In this document: piece by piece, positions 10,559-21,335 of the stretch
Layout: the number at the start of each line of letters is the position of its first letter
Position numbering within the stretch: position 1 is the first letter of the stretch
Assembly: GCF_022965805.1 (NCBI RefSeq)
Contig: NC_133102.1
Coordinates: forward strand, 9,184,885-9,248,884
Direction of reading: 5' to 3'
Source: Primulina eburnea
Lineage: Eukaryota > Streptophyta > Magnoliopsida > Lamiales > Gesneriaceae
DNA length: 64,000 nucleotides
The notes under the pieces: generated by a model
The model's input: only the letters and a program-made list of their open reading frames with translations
What the model was told of the DNA's origin: nothing
The model's database searches: none
Translations under genes and position numbers: made by a program

Positions 10559-10865
10559 AGTAGGAGTAGGATAAAAACTAAATACATACAAGTTGTCCAG
10601 TATTCCAGTTCTATTTTTGTTAAGGAACGACACCTCCTCTACCATAGTGTAAGCTTGGAGCAGCTCCGAAAAGTGAGGCATGTAGTCGCTTTCAACATCA
10701 ACAACACCACGAAAAAAGTAAACTATGGTTGCCCATTGATCTGATCATAGGTGAAATCACTTCGCTTCACGCCTTTGTTTGGGCTAAGTTACGGCCATTC
10801 TCGTTTGAACAAAAGTCTCCCCTGGTAATTCGGTGTCAAATTCGTTAAAGCTGTTGAATCCTATA
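10559..10865. other. Intron 1 of the pseudogene, between two solo LTRs
   Basis: A short stretch of unique-looking sequence between the two solo LTR insertions. Nothing coding was recognised. It ends with CTATA (10861-10865), the left target duplication of the next solo LTR. Confidence 0.4.
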
Positions 10866-12062
10866 TGTCACGCCCCGGGACGGGGGTTGGTTGACACCGG
10901 CGTTGCTATCAAATTTACATTCGAAAACAACAAGCCTCGGAGTACAGAATTCATAAACCAGTCTTTTATTCATAATACGAAGTAAATCAATTGTCTCTTA
11001 CAACCCTGATACTGATGTTTTACAGCGGAAATGTAAAACTAGACATCATAACATTGCCTTAACAGATACAGCGGAACTAACATAACATAACATAAACTGA
11101 AAACAATAATCTTCTTCACCAGCCCCAGAACTGGATCTGCTCCTCTTCTTCTAGCCTTTCTTCATCGTTCTTATCTGGAATGGTTTGGTGGGTGAGTGAT
11201 ATGGTTGTCACTCAGTAAGCGGGGGCGGGAATAACTCCCAGTTTTCGAACATCATTTTAATACAGAAACCGTAATACAGTAATATACAGAAAAACTCGTA
11301 TTTCATAACATAAATCAGAATTCAGAAACTTCAGGTTTCAGATCAGAAATCAGAATTGGTAAGCACTGAACACGTTAGTGAATTTCATGGCTAAACTGAT
11401 ATCAGTCCCCTATATGTTCTCTCCTCTAAGGGGTGAGGCCAGAATCAGAATCAGAATTCAGAAATGTTCAGAATATATATTCCTACCATTAGTTCACTAG
11501 GGAGTTTCAGTGGTTCAAAATCATATATAAGAAATCATGCAGAAACTGAACTTTAAAACAGAATTATCAAACAGATTTCAAGATATTTATATATAAGCCC
11601 ACTTACAGTAATTTGCTAAAAGTATTTCGGTTGAAATCTGAAGTCTGCTTGTTCTTGCTACTGGTTTCTGCTGCTCGAAAATCAGCACTCTCTTAGCTCA
11701 AATATTTCAAGTGACAACTCAAGATTTTGGTAAACCAATTCAGGTGTTTGAGGGTGATATTTATAGGCAATGTTTCTGACTGTTAAACTCTCAATTAATG
11801 GCCATAATCTGCCATTAACAGCCTTTATTCCATATTAATGCTTCAGTTACAAGTCTAAGCTGAATCAGTAACTGTCTGCTGGAATCTTGCGCTGCTGAAT
11901 TCTTCTGCTGCTGGATTCTATATGCTGGAATTCTGTCTGCTGGAATTGTGTCTGCTGGAAAAATATCATCTTCTGAATTATTGACTGCTGCTGGAATTGT
12001 TAGCTTCTACTGAAATTTTCCATTGCTACTGAATAATGCTGCTGGAAATTCGGGTTCTCACA
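10866..12062 (-). mobile_element. Solo LTR of a Ty3/gypsy element, 1.2 kb
   Basis: Plus-strand ends are TGTCACGCCCCGGG and GGTTCTCACA, flanked by the exact 5-bp duplication CTATA (10861-10865, 12063-12067). Read on the minus strand it begins TGTGAGAACC and ends GGGGCGTGACA. These are the termini of the LTRs at 40404-45746, so it belongs to the same broad family, although the interior differs. The 3' half carries a CTGCTGGAAT-type degenerate repeat (about 11875-12050). No internal region is present. Confidence 0.88.
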
Positions 12063-12484
12063 CTATATTTATTTAATAAATAAAGTTTTGCACTCGGGAG
12101 AACCGAAATTGAGTTATCTCAGGCGTAGTAAGTGCGATTTTTATTTCTTTAGTTATTTGTTTTGGCTCCTGCTTACACTAAGAAGTAATGATTTATCTTT
12201 CTTTCTTCGGTGAGCGAGTTGTATTTCTTAAAGTCTTTTACTAACCTAACTCTCATTCCTTATCTTTGGAAGTCTTCGAAGCCGGTCTCTCTCTTTTGAT
12301 GTGGTCGAAAAGTATTCCCTTCAGTTGGAAAGCAGAGCGAGTCATGTCACTTGGTTAGACACTTGCACAAATACTTTACCTTCCATTATTTTTTTCATAG
12401 ATAAAAATAAAAAACTAATCACTGAACAAATAAAAGCAGGAGATTGAATGCCGCATATGAATAGGTATATGATTGTTGGTAAGA

Positions 12485-12518
<34 letters not shown>

Positions 12519-12623
12519 TGTTTGTAAGATGAATATGCAGATAATGAAGTACGAATAAACGTTCAAATTATAATTATAAGAGAGAAAAAAGTAATAAACA
12601 ATCTTAATGAAAGATGGTTATAC
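12063..12623. other. Intron 1 of the pseudogene, right part, with a TA microsatellite
   Basis: AT-rich sequence between the solo LTR and the exon 1 donor (12621-12623). A (TA)n run lies at about 12489-12514. No gene was recognised. Confidence 0.45.
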
Positions 12624-12927
12624 CGTGACAGGCCTTTGTTCGGAAGCTGCATGCAAAAGGAACATTTAAAGCTCTCACCCACGACTCCGAATACATCATT
12701 TACTTTCTCCTCCTTTTTCAGGCCCAGCCATTCCGTCTCCTGTGCAGTCGGGGCACTCGAAATGCAAGGCCGATGCCATGGACTCCGGTAGCACTGATAG
12801 GCATTCCACTTGCCAGGGGGTGGCACACGAGCGGCAGATAAGCGTCGCCTGCTCTGGCGGCTGTGTTTTTCACGGCATGCAGTTGCCGTCTGCGTCAAGA
12901 AGGGGGCTGAGGGGTGGTTTGCGCCAT
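12624..12927 (-). pseudogene. ORTHRUS/VIM-type ubiquitin ligase pseudogene, exon 1 (PHD finger and start of RING)
   Basis: On the minus strand an ATG at 12927 reads MAQTTPQPPS, then the frame shifts. The shifted frame gives DADGNCM, LICRSCATPWQVECLSVLPE and FECPDCTGDG, the PHD finger of ORTHRUS/VIM proteins. One expected PHD cysteine codon is a TGA. Further on comes FKCSFCMQLPNK, the first half of the RING. About two extra bases near its end shift the frame before PVT. The exon ends ACG|GTATAA at 12624. Together with 585-6307 and 1-97 this outlines a gene of at least 12.9 kb whose intron 1 is swollen by LTRs. Family assignment is strong; loss of function is shown by several independent lesions. 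Confidence 0.82.
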
Positions 12928-13762
12928 GGATGAGATGATCACTCCTCCGCCACGATGGTAAGACGTAGGGTTCGAGGAAGTTGTGCTGCGGAAACACCAA
13001 GTGGTGAGCCATGAAAACGAAACGAAGGAGATTCAATTTTGAAATGGAATCTGAGCCGGTTGAACTTTAGTCTTTCAATTTTATTTTTTTAAGAAAAATA
13101 TTATGAAAGACTTCACACACATTTAAAAAATAAATAGTTAAAGTATTTTAAATTTTTCAAAAATTATTTAATATAAATATACTAAAAAAATAATAAATAT
13201 TAAAAAACAATCTTAGTTTATAAAAAAAAAAATTAATGACTAAATTTATAATGAAATTGTCTAAAAATTGGAACAACAAGGTTTAAATTAATTAATCCCA
13301 AAGTTTTCATTACTTTGTCCATAACAAATTTCACAACATTCATTTTTGGAAATATGACAGAAAATTATTTTAATTGTTGTAATCCAATTAATAATTTCAA
13401 AAATAGATTAACATAATATAAATATAATAATAATTTTAACTTATTTATCATATTGAATGTTTTCAACGCGTGCTTGACATTCTTTTGTAACTCAATGTTG
13501 GGTTTAGAAACTCTAAAAATCTCGATTTTGATTATAACAAAACTTTTTATTGTATTTCTAACATATTTACTCATGTGTAAAATTACTAACTGAATATAGA
13601 AACTGAAATTCGAACTTAGTCACACTGAAAATCTAGCGAGCTGCATTGTTTTGATGATATCTCACAGCTCGGTTATGCAAATAACCATATGCCAAAATGA
13701 CTAAACAGAAAAAATCGATTTGGGACAAGTTACAAGTCATATCAGTTGGGTCAGATCAAATG
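12928..13762. other. AT-rich sequence upstream of the pseudogene, no gene seen
   Basis: This would hold the former promoter of the ORTHRUS/VIM pseudogene and the left boundary of the copia element. It is very AT-rich (13080-13600) with no TATA box or repeat end that I could place. I looked for a left copia LTR here and did not find one. Confidence 0.4.
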
Positions 13763-16455
13763 TTATCTAGGAAAAATGATGACAGTGAAGCTCATCATAT
13801 TTTGATAGAGTATCTGTTGTTGTAAACGACTTTTTGTGAAGAAAAACGAAATTCTCCATTTTGTGTCACGACAACTATTACGACAAGATTCAAACAACAT
13901 CACTTTATCATTCTGTTTTGAGAGTTTTTCTATTACTGACTGATGATTCATTCCTCGAGAGAGGAGGCGTGTTCTTGTGAGAACAATCCGCATGTTATCG
14001 AAGGGAGTTCGAGTTGACGGATATTGAAGATAAGTGACGATCACCACTGATTCCACCGTTTTATATATTTCCTTGGACATACGGTCTCGGAAGAACTGAG
14101 CACCACTGATTTCTACAGCATTTTCAAGAGATAACCGCTTGACTATATCAGAAAGATTCTGGAGCTCTTTTTGTAGAACATCAATCTGAAATTCTAAATT
14201 AAATGGTTTCGATTCTGGTGATGGAGTTCGTGCAAGCAATCGTTGCCTTATCTCGGCAAGTCTGGTATCAGTGTCAGTTGGTACAAGATTGGTGACAATC
14301 AATGCAGTAGAGTCTTGAAATTTTGTAGGAGGAATAGCATCCGTTGGATCAGTAGAGTGGCCAGGTTCAGCAGAGCTTGCGTCTGGAACAGTAGTAAAAA
14401 GTGGTTCTCCAGTAGTGTTCTTAGGAACAATCTCTTCAACATGAGCAATAGATGCAGGAACCATATTCTCTTCAGATGGAACAACTTTAGTAGTTCCAAA
14501 TGGTTGTTCCGCAGACACAGGTTCAGATTGCTGTTTCAAAAGAGCTTCCATTTTTGCTTGATGTTCAGCAGAAAAGTTCTCTAGATTTGGAAATAAAGAG
14601 GATGGGGCAGCATCTGAGTCTGGTATGGGTTGGTCTGCTGTTGGAGAAGATGATTGATCTAAAGCAGTATTTAGATCGGTTTCTGGAGCAGTAGAGAGCG
14701 TAGGAACGATTGATTCAATGACTTCTTCCACCAAAGCTAGTTCACGCATAGATAGGATAGATGAGGATTGAATAAGCTTATTTGGTGATTCAGGAGTACT
14801 GAGAGAAGGAGCTTTTGGTGAAGCTGGAGTCTGTTCCTCAACTGTCTGAATCTGAGTAAAGTCTGGAACAAAGCCTACATGATATTGAATGGGCTCTCCA
14901 AAGGCTTGTTCTTGAGCAAGAAGTGGCTTGCTCATCTGTCTCAATCTTGAATTCAGAACATGAATAACATCTTTATCTTGAGCAGCAGTAGGAATTGTAG
15001 GATCAAAATTTGATTCGAGAGTTTTCAGAACAGATTCTAACTTCTGACATTTTAGCTGTTCAAAGATGTAGCCTCGTCTACGCATGGCTTCAATCACATT
15101 TTCAGTTTTGGCAAACTTAAAAACTTTTCTTTCAGTGTTCATGATTTTCGCATAAGATCCTTTCTTCTTGAAGTTTGAGAAAGAATGAAAAACTCGAACT
15201 TTGTGCCATTCATCAAAGAAATTTATGTCGTCACTAATAGAACTTTCTATTTCTGCTAAGTGAAGATCAACACCTGTTGTCACAAATGTCTTGGGTCCAA
15301 GAGATTGTGGTTCCTCAGTCAGTTTTTCTTTCCCTTTAGCAGATGATGAGACAGGCAATACGGGTCGAAAAGCAGAAGACCCCATAGTTGATTCTCAAAT
15401 AACAATTCCAGACACAGGTCTGAAAGTTGAAGCAGTAGATGTTGTTGGAACAGAGATAGCAGTTGGTAGTGAAATAAAAGCAGTGGGTCGTGCAGAAGAA
15501 ACAACTTCTGGAAACACTTGCCTTATCGGAACACTATCTAATTCAGAGATTGCTGATGTCATCTTGATCCGAAGAACAGTTCGAGCTTTCTTTTTGCTGG
15601 GAGTAGGGAGCAGAGATGGTGGAATGGGAGCAGCAGACTCCTCGGACACTGTCTTGTCAGAATCAGTAGAGATAACCACTCTCTTTCTTTTAATCTTCTT
15701 TTGAAATCCTTGATCCTTAGAAATAGTGTCTCCAATCTCCATTTTTAAAGCAACAAATTCAGCCACAGTTGGCTTGGGCCTTAAAGCGAGTACATTGTCA
15801 GCGTCAATCATTGTCACAGATGCAGCATCATGTTCACTTGTAAAGGCAAAACCATCATCTTTTAGCATTGTGCTGATCTGAACAGCAAATCCAGAACTTT
15901 TACTTGTAACCATATCTTTCATCATTTGAAACAAGAAACGACTCCAATCCATTTAATTCTTGAAGTGATGGCAACCATCACTTGGACTTTCTCCTTTGTC
16001 AGTTTATCAAACGTGCCAGCTTTGACCGATAAGGCCTTTGCCACAATGTCAGCAAGCACTTGATACTCTATTTTGAGAAGCTTCTTGAAGCAAGATGGAG
16101 ACAGTTCATCTCCAGAAGCTGAGAAGGTGCTGAGAGCAGTAGAAATCTCTTGCTTAAAAATATCGGAGAGTTCAGAAATACCTGAACATGGGAGGAAAAA
16201 GGTTGATCCCAATAGTGAGGCATCGATGGAGATGGATGCGTCTCCTTGAGAATGAACGATCTTTCCTTCTTGAATGGTTGCCCTAGCATAGAAATCAAGA
16301 AGGGCAGTTTTGTAAATCGCTGCAGGTGCTTCCAAGAAGTTTCGGAGTCCTAATTTTTCTTGGGCTTGGAACACTTTGACAAGATTCTCATCTTTGATAT
16401 TGAGAACTGAAGTAAAGTTGACTTGATAGACATTAAGAGTATATGCTCCGGCCAT
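13763..16455 (-). pseudogene. Extra sense ORF downstream of copia pol (env-position protein), broken
   Basis: Starts at ATG 16455 (MAGAYTLNVYQVNF) and could once have encoded about 890 aa. There are two lesions: a one-base shift near 15950 (SRIK to MDWSRF) and an in-frame TGA at 15395-15397. The N-terminal ~170 residues look globular. The middle is Ser/Thr/Pro-rich with a basic patch (KKIKRKR, PSKKKART), and the C-terminal part is acidic with a possible coiled coil near the end. No signal peptide or clear membrane segment was seen, so an envelope function is not supported. I recall similar long predicted proteins in Lamiales genomes, but cannot verify this. It sits where SIRE elements carry an env-like ORF. 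Confidence 0.55.
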
Positions 16456-17083
16456 TTATGTAGAAATGAATCAGATATATTTTGCAGTAGAGAAGAAATA
16501 TCTAAGAGAAAGTAGTAGCTGAGTAGCAAAAGTTTTGAAGCAGTAACGGTGAAAAGTAAGAAACTGATATATTAAAAGAATGTACAGCCATCAATGTAAA
16601 CACAAGGACACGAGTCAATATGTTTACAGTTGAATATTTTGAAATGATAGCCAGATCATGTCAGACTGACCAATGATTTTAAAAATTTTGAATCTCAGTA
16701 AAAATAGCGGGCTGTCCATGCGGTTACTTTTGGAAATAATCAGAAGAGAAGTTGTCGTTTTATGATAACGTCTACTGGAAGATTTAAAGTACTGAAATAA
16801 TTGAGCACTTTGATAAAACCAGTAGACTTGTTGTTTTATCAAAAGGACAGACATTCTATCTGTTTTCGAAAAAGATACGAAAATCTTAGTCTGACAAATA
16901 TACTGCTTCCCCTCGATAAATGCAACCAATAAATGCAGAGATGTGATATATGAGGACAAGAGGGATGAATCTTGGTATTCGTGTAACCAAATTGCCGTCT
17001 CTTCAGCTTCCTGAGACTCTATATAAGTGCCTGCAAGTTCACAAACTAATTCATTTAAGATTTCTTTTATCAAACCAATACAC
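16456..17083. promoter_or_regulatory. Divergent spacer between the extra sense ORF and the first antisense ORF, with TATA box
   Basis: On the plus strand TATATAAG lies at 17020-17027, 57 bp before the ATG at 17084. A block at 16741-16780 (CAGAAGAGAAG ... CTACTGGAAG) and a TTGTTTTATCAAAAGGACAG motif near 16831 recur at 17633-17674 and 17691-17710 ahead of the second antisense ORF. This is sequence-level evidence for a duplicated promoter; activity is inferred. Confidence 0.45.
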
Positions 17084-17344
17084 ATGATAGGTGCAAGTGA
17101 TCTCTCGGAGTCTTCTCCAGAGTCAGAATCGGCAGTGGAATACCAAAGACAATTTTTAGTCTCTCGTAAGCAGATGTTTGAAGACATCTTTTTCAAATAC
17201 ATTAGTGCTGACGAGACCCAAGCTTGCCAGAGTCTTATAAGACCCAAGCTTGCTGGAATCTTTTCGAAGAAGACCATCCTTTTCCTGCTGAAGTACTTTG
17301 CAATAAGAAAAGTACTTCAAGCTGCTGATAAATGTAGTAGATAA
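17084..17344 (+). CDS. Small antisense ORF 1 of the copia element, unknown function
   Basis: An 86-aa open frame from ATG 17084 (MIGASDLSESSPESE), antisense to the element's genes. An in-frame ATG at 17027 is unlikely because it lies inside the TATA box region. The protein is acidic at the start and basic at the end (LRSKK-type residues, RKVLQAADKCSR) with a predicted-helical middle. It resembles the downstream ORF at 17940 in layout (Tyr-rich helix, SAD motif: ISADE here, HSADSAD there; then a Leu/Lys-rich helix), suggesting a tandem duplicate. No domain was recognised. Additional antisense ORFs are known from some plant LTR elements (Tat/Ogre); I do not know this family in copia elements. 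Confidence 0.4.
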   Translation: MIGASDLSESSPESESAVEYQRQFLVSRKQMFEDIFFKYISADETQACQSLIRPKLAGIFSKKTILFLLKYFAIRKVLQAADKCSR

Positions 17345-17939
17345 ACTCAATGTAAAGCTTCTGATTAAAGAATATTTTGACATCTTTTGTTTATCTACTG
17401 TTTTCATTGAATAATAAAATAGTTTGAGTGAGAAAAGCTTAGTCTGGTAAATCTGAAGACGTTTCGGTTGACTTGAGACTTTTCCACTTCTTCATCGTTT
17501 AATGTACCGAAATGGTTCCTTAATAAAATTTCAGTTGAAGTACTTGATGTTTCTTAATATTTTTTTTTTTTGCAAATAACTCAATGTCAACTGAATAATA
17601 TATAACTGATAAATGATAAAAATAAAAAAATTCAGAAGGGAATTTGCCTTCTTATGATAGCTTCTACTGGAAGAAAGAAAAGAATGCTTTGTTTTATCGA
17701 AAAGACAAATCACCTTCTGCATCTGACACAAAATCAAGTATAATCAGAATAAAGTTCCCCCCTAAACTAATGCAATTATTAAATGATAATTCTTGGTAAT
17801 TGAACCGTCGATAGCTTGACATAGAACTCTTCACATTTCCTACTGCAGTCATGATTACCTCGATCTTTGGTACCTGGTTTGTCATCTATAAATACAGGCA
17901 TAGAGGTTAGTCATATAGTCACTTTTAAACAGAAAGAAT
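17345..17939. promoter_or_regulatory. Spacer with TATA box ahead of the second antisense ORF
   Basis: TATAAATA lies at 17887-17894 on the plus strand, 46 bp before the ATG at 17940. The block at 17633-17674 repeats the one at 16741-16780 ahead of the first antisense ORF. No coding frame of note lies in the spacer. Confidence 0.45.
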
Positions 17940-18314
17940 ATGGCAAGAGAGAATAGTCCTGATTTGGCGGAGGAGTTCATGAAGGAAGTGATAGCTGCAA
18001 GGAAGGAGGCAATTGAAGACAAGGTGCTGGAAAAGGCACATGCTACCTGGACTAAGGTCCAGGAGCTTCAGTCCGCCTTTGAAGGTGGGCTGGTGTCTTC
18101 TTCCAAGGAGCTGTTAGCAATGGAGAAGTATTATCGACGTCTTCATAGTGCTGATAGTGCAGACGTCTTCTCTGAAGATGGCGTCTACCTCCTCATGCTC
18201 TTAAAGGAGCAGAGGACTCTGAAAAAGATTGCTTTTTCAGAGGAGTTTCTGCGTACCTTTACTGGAGAGCTGTCCACTTGGTTGGCAATCTGGAGAGCGT
18301 ACGTTAAAAAATAA
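17940..18314 (+). CDS. Small antisense ORF 2 of the copia element, unknown function
   Basis: An intact 124-aa frame starting MARENSPDLAEEFMKEVIAARKEA, charged and almost wholly helical in appearance, ending in LSTWLAIWRAYVKK. A heptad-like pattern over residues 10-50 suggests a coiled coil. It keeps an ATG, a TATA box at a normal distance and no stops, whereas the element's pol around it is riddled with stops. It faces pol tail to tail: the pol stop (18475) and this ORF's end (18314) are 160 bp apart. Function unknown. It could be an accessory protein of the element or a captured host fragment. Confidence 0.5.
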   Translation: MARENSPDLAEEFMKEVIAARKEAIEDKVLEKAHATWTKVQELQSAFEGGLVSSSKELLAMEKYYRRLHSADSADVFSEDGVYLLMLLKEQRTLKKIAFSEEFLRTFTGELSTWLAIWRAYVKK

Positions 18315-18474
18315 ATAAAGAATATACGCCCCCGCTTCTATCATTAATGAAATTATTATATTCTGTTTACTGATTGTCTCTTTCGCTTAGCTTTTATTGT
18401 CTGCAAACTAAAACTGAACAATCACAAGAGAGGACTAAATCACAATACATCAATGGAATAAAGATAACAAACAA

Positions 18475-21335
18475 TTAATTTAAGTATATCAATCCAAGTG
18501 TATTTCGAAAATAAGAAAACTTATTCTCAGGCAGAGGTTTCGTAAATATATCTGCTGTTTGTTGATCAGTAGGGACAAATTACAGACGAATGTCCTTCTT
18601 TTGCACGTGATATCTGATGAAATGATGTCTGATATCTATGTGCTTCGTTCTGGAATGAAGTACTGGATTTAGTGTGATTGCAATGGCACTGGTATTGTCA
18701 CAGAAGATAGGTGATTCGGAGGCCTGAATTCCGTAGTCTTTTAATTGTTGTTGCATCCATAGTATTTGAGAACAGCAGCTTCCAGCAGCCAGATATTCTG
18801 CTTCTACAGTAGATGCGGCTATAGAAGTCTGCTTTTTACTAAACCAGGAGATCAGCCTATCACCAAGGAATTGACAGAAACCACTTGTGATTTTCCTGTC
18901 TAATTTGCAACCTGCATAATCAGCATCTGAATATCCAATAAGATTGAACGATTAATCATTGGGATACCATAAGCCGACATTTTGAGTTCGTTTCAAGTAC
19001 TTCAAAATACGTTTAGCAGCAATATAATGAGATTGTTTAGGGTTAGATTGAAATCTTGCACTAATACAAACGGCAAACATAATATCTGGTCTACTGGCAG
19101 TAAGATATAACAATGAGCCAGTAAGACCACGATACTGAGTGACCTCTACTGAAATTCCACTTTCATCTTTATCAAGCTTGGTAGATGAGCTCATTGGAGT
19201 ATAAGCAGCAGAGCATGCTTCCATACCAAACTTTTTCAGAAGCTCCTTAGTATACTTGGCTTGATTTATGAAAATTCCAGTATCAAGTTGTTTGATCTGT
19301 AACCCTACGAAGAATGTAAATTCTCTCATCATGCTCATTTCGAATTGATCCTGCATCAACTTAGCAAACTTTGAACATAGTTTGGGGTTAGTTGACCCAA
19401 AAATAATATCATCAATGTAAATCTGTACTAATAGGATATGTTTATTCTTGACTAGAGTGAACATAGTTTTTTCTACTGTCCCAATTGTAAAATCATGATT
19501 GACAAGAAATTGTGATATAGTGTCATACCACGTTCTAGGTGCCTGTTTTAGACCATACAAGGCTTTCTGTAATTTGAATACATGATGAGGTGAGAAATGA
19601 TCAATAAAACCTAGAGGTTGTTCGACGTAGACCTCTTCTTGTAGTAAACCATTTAGAATGTCTGGTTCTGGATTTTGAACATGTTTTATACTAGCTTCTG
19701 CATCATCTTCACTATCCAGTTCCAAGTGAATTTTGTCTAACCAGTTACTCAAATTTGACATATTAGATATTTCACGAGCACTGTTGTCCTCGTCAAAGAC
19801 AACATGAACCGATTCTTCAACAGTAAGAGTTCTATTATTGAAGATTCTAAAAGCTTTGCTCACAGCAGAGTAACCAAGGAATAGTCCAGCATCTGATTTT
19901 GAATCAAATACAGTGAAATAGTTTTTGCCATTATTGAGCACAAAGCATTTGCAGCCGAAAACATGAAAATAAGATATATTAGGCTTACTCCCTTTCCATA
20001 TCTCATAAGGATTCTGGTTATGTCTTTTGTTGATCATTGTTCTGTTTTGCGTATAGCATGCAGTGTTGATTGCTTCTGCCCAGAAGCGCTGAGAAATGTC
20101 AGCATCTGCTAGCATTGTTCTAGCAACTTCTTTAAAGGTTCTGTTTCTCCTCTCAGCTACTCCGTTTTGTTGAGGCGTTCTGGCAGATGAATATTCATGA
20201 TGAATCCTCTGTCCATCTAAGTACAACTCAAGAATTCTGTTACTGAACTCAGTACCCCGATCACTTCTGATTTTAATGATAGAAAAAGATTTTTCATTTT
20301 GAATCTTTTTCAGAAGCTTGATCAGGAGGCTACTGGTTTGATCTTTTCCAGCAAGAAATATTACCCAAGTAAATCTAGAAAAATCATCAATAACAACAAG
20401 GGTATATTTCATTCTTCCTAAGCTCATGATAGAGATTGGACCAAATAAGTCCATATGAAGCAATTCCAAACATCTTGAAGTTGATTTGCTACCTTTGTTC
20501 TTGAAGCTGGATCTTATCTGTTTCCCAAGCTGACAAGCAGAACAAACATGATTCTTAACAAAATTAATGTCAGGCAAACCATCAACTATATTATTCTTTT
20601 TGAGATTGTTGATAGATTTGAAATTCAGATGATTCAACCTCTTGTGTCAGAGCCAATGTTTATCACTAAGAGAGGCAACTAAACATGTAGGAGCATTAAC
20701 ATGATCTAAGTTCTAAGAAACTCTGTAGGTGTTTCCCTCTCTCTTTCCAGTTAATACAGTAGACTCGGTAGAATCTTTAACTATGCATGTGTGCTTCTGA
20801 AAAACTACAGAATAACCATTATCACACAGTTGACTAATGCTGATTAAATTATAACAGAGATTCTCAACCAGTAGTACGTCATTGATAGTTATGTTACCAT
20901 GGATAATCTTTCCCTTACCCACGGTTTTACCTTTTGAGTTGTCCCCAAAAGTTATCTTTGGTCCAGTACAACTCATTACTTATGAAAATAGATTTTTCTG
21001 TCCAGCCATGTGTCTGGGACATCCACTGTCCAGATACCATGTGGAGCTGCTTACTTTAGCTTTATTTACATGTTCCTGCAAACACAAATTTTAGTATCTG
21101 GTACCCAATCTACTTGGGTCCAACCTTATTAGTCTCTTAGGAACCCACATTTGTACAATGTTTGGTGATTTTTTACTTAGGGTGTCCATAGAGGTGTGTG
21201 CAGCAGAGGGTCTATTATTTCTATGCATCTCAGAATGTTGGTCTTCCCTCTGTTCATGTTGTCTAGCCTGTATCTCTTCTGAACAGGTCTAGAATTATAG
21301 CACTGGTAGTTTTTAACCTTCATAGGGGGTTGTCT
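18475..21335 (-). pseudogene. Copia pol: protease, integrase, RT and RNase H (defective)
   Basis: Minus-strand order: protease motif WYLDSGCPRHM (about 21010-21050), GAG-pre-integrase HKRLNHLNF, integrase HHCC and catalytic core (HMDLFGPI, VVIDDFSRFTW, RSDRGTEF, YSSARTPQQNGVAERRN), RT from EEVYVEQPLGF through the catalytic YIDDI, and RNase H (SDADYAGC, AEYLA, RTKHIDIR). The RNase H ends IYLN at a TAA at 18475. Stops interrupt the protease region, the segment before 20637, WYPND*SFN (about 18955) and the RNase H C-terminus. The N-terminal RT half is missing: the integrase tail runs straight into LNGLLQEEVYVEQP, losing roughly 150 residues. Not functional. Confidence 0.88.
18952..20637 (-). pseudogene. 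Longest open block of the copia pol (integrase core to RNase H start)
   Basis: A 561-codon open stretch inside the decayed pol, listed separately because it holds the diagnostic residues. Integrase D,D,E are visible in MDLFGP, SDRGTEF and QNGVAERRN, and the RT catalytic pair is YIDDIIFGS. The integrase-RT junction follows HVQNPEPDI and is in frame despite the deletion, so the open frame is longer than a chance survivor but encodes a truncated RT. Confidence 0.85.

Noticed and set aside
13000..13760. Left LTR of the copia element
   Set aside because: No segment here resembles 31715-32607, and no TGTTAGAG or matching internal blocks were found.
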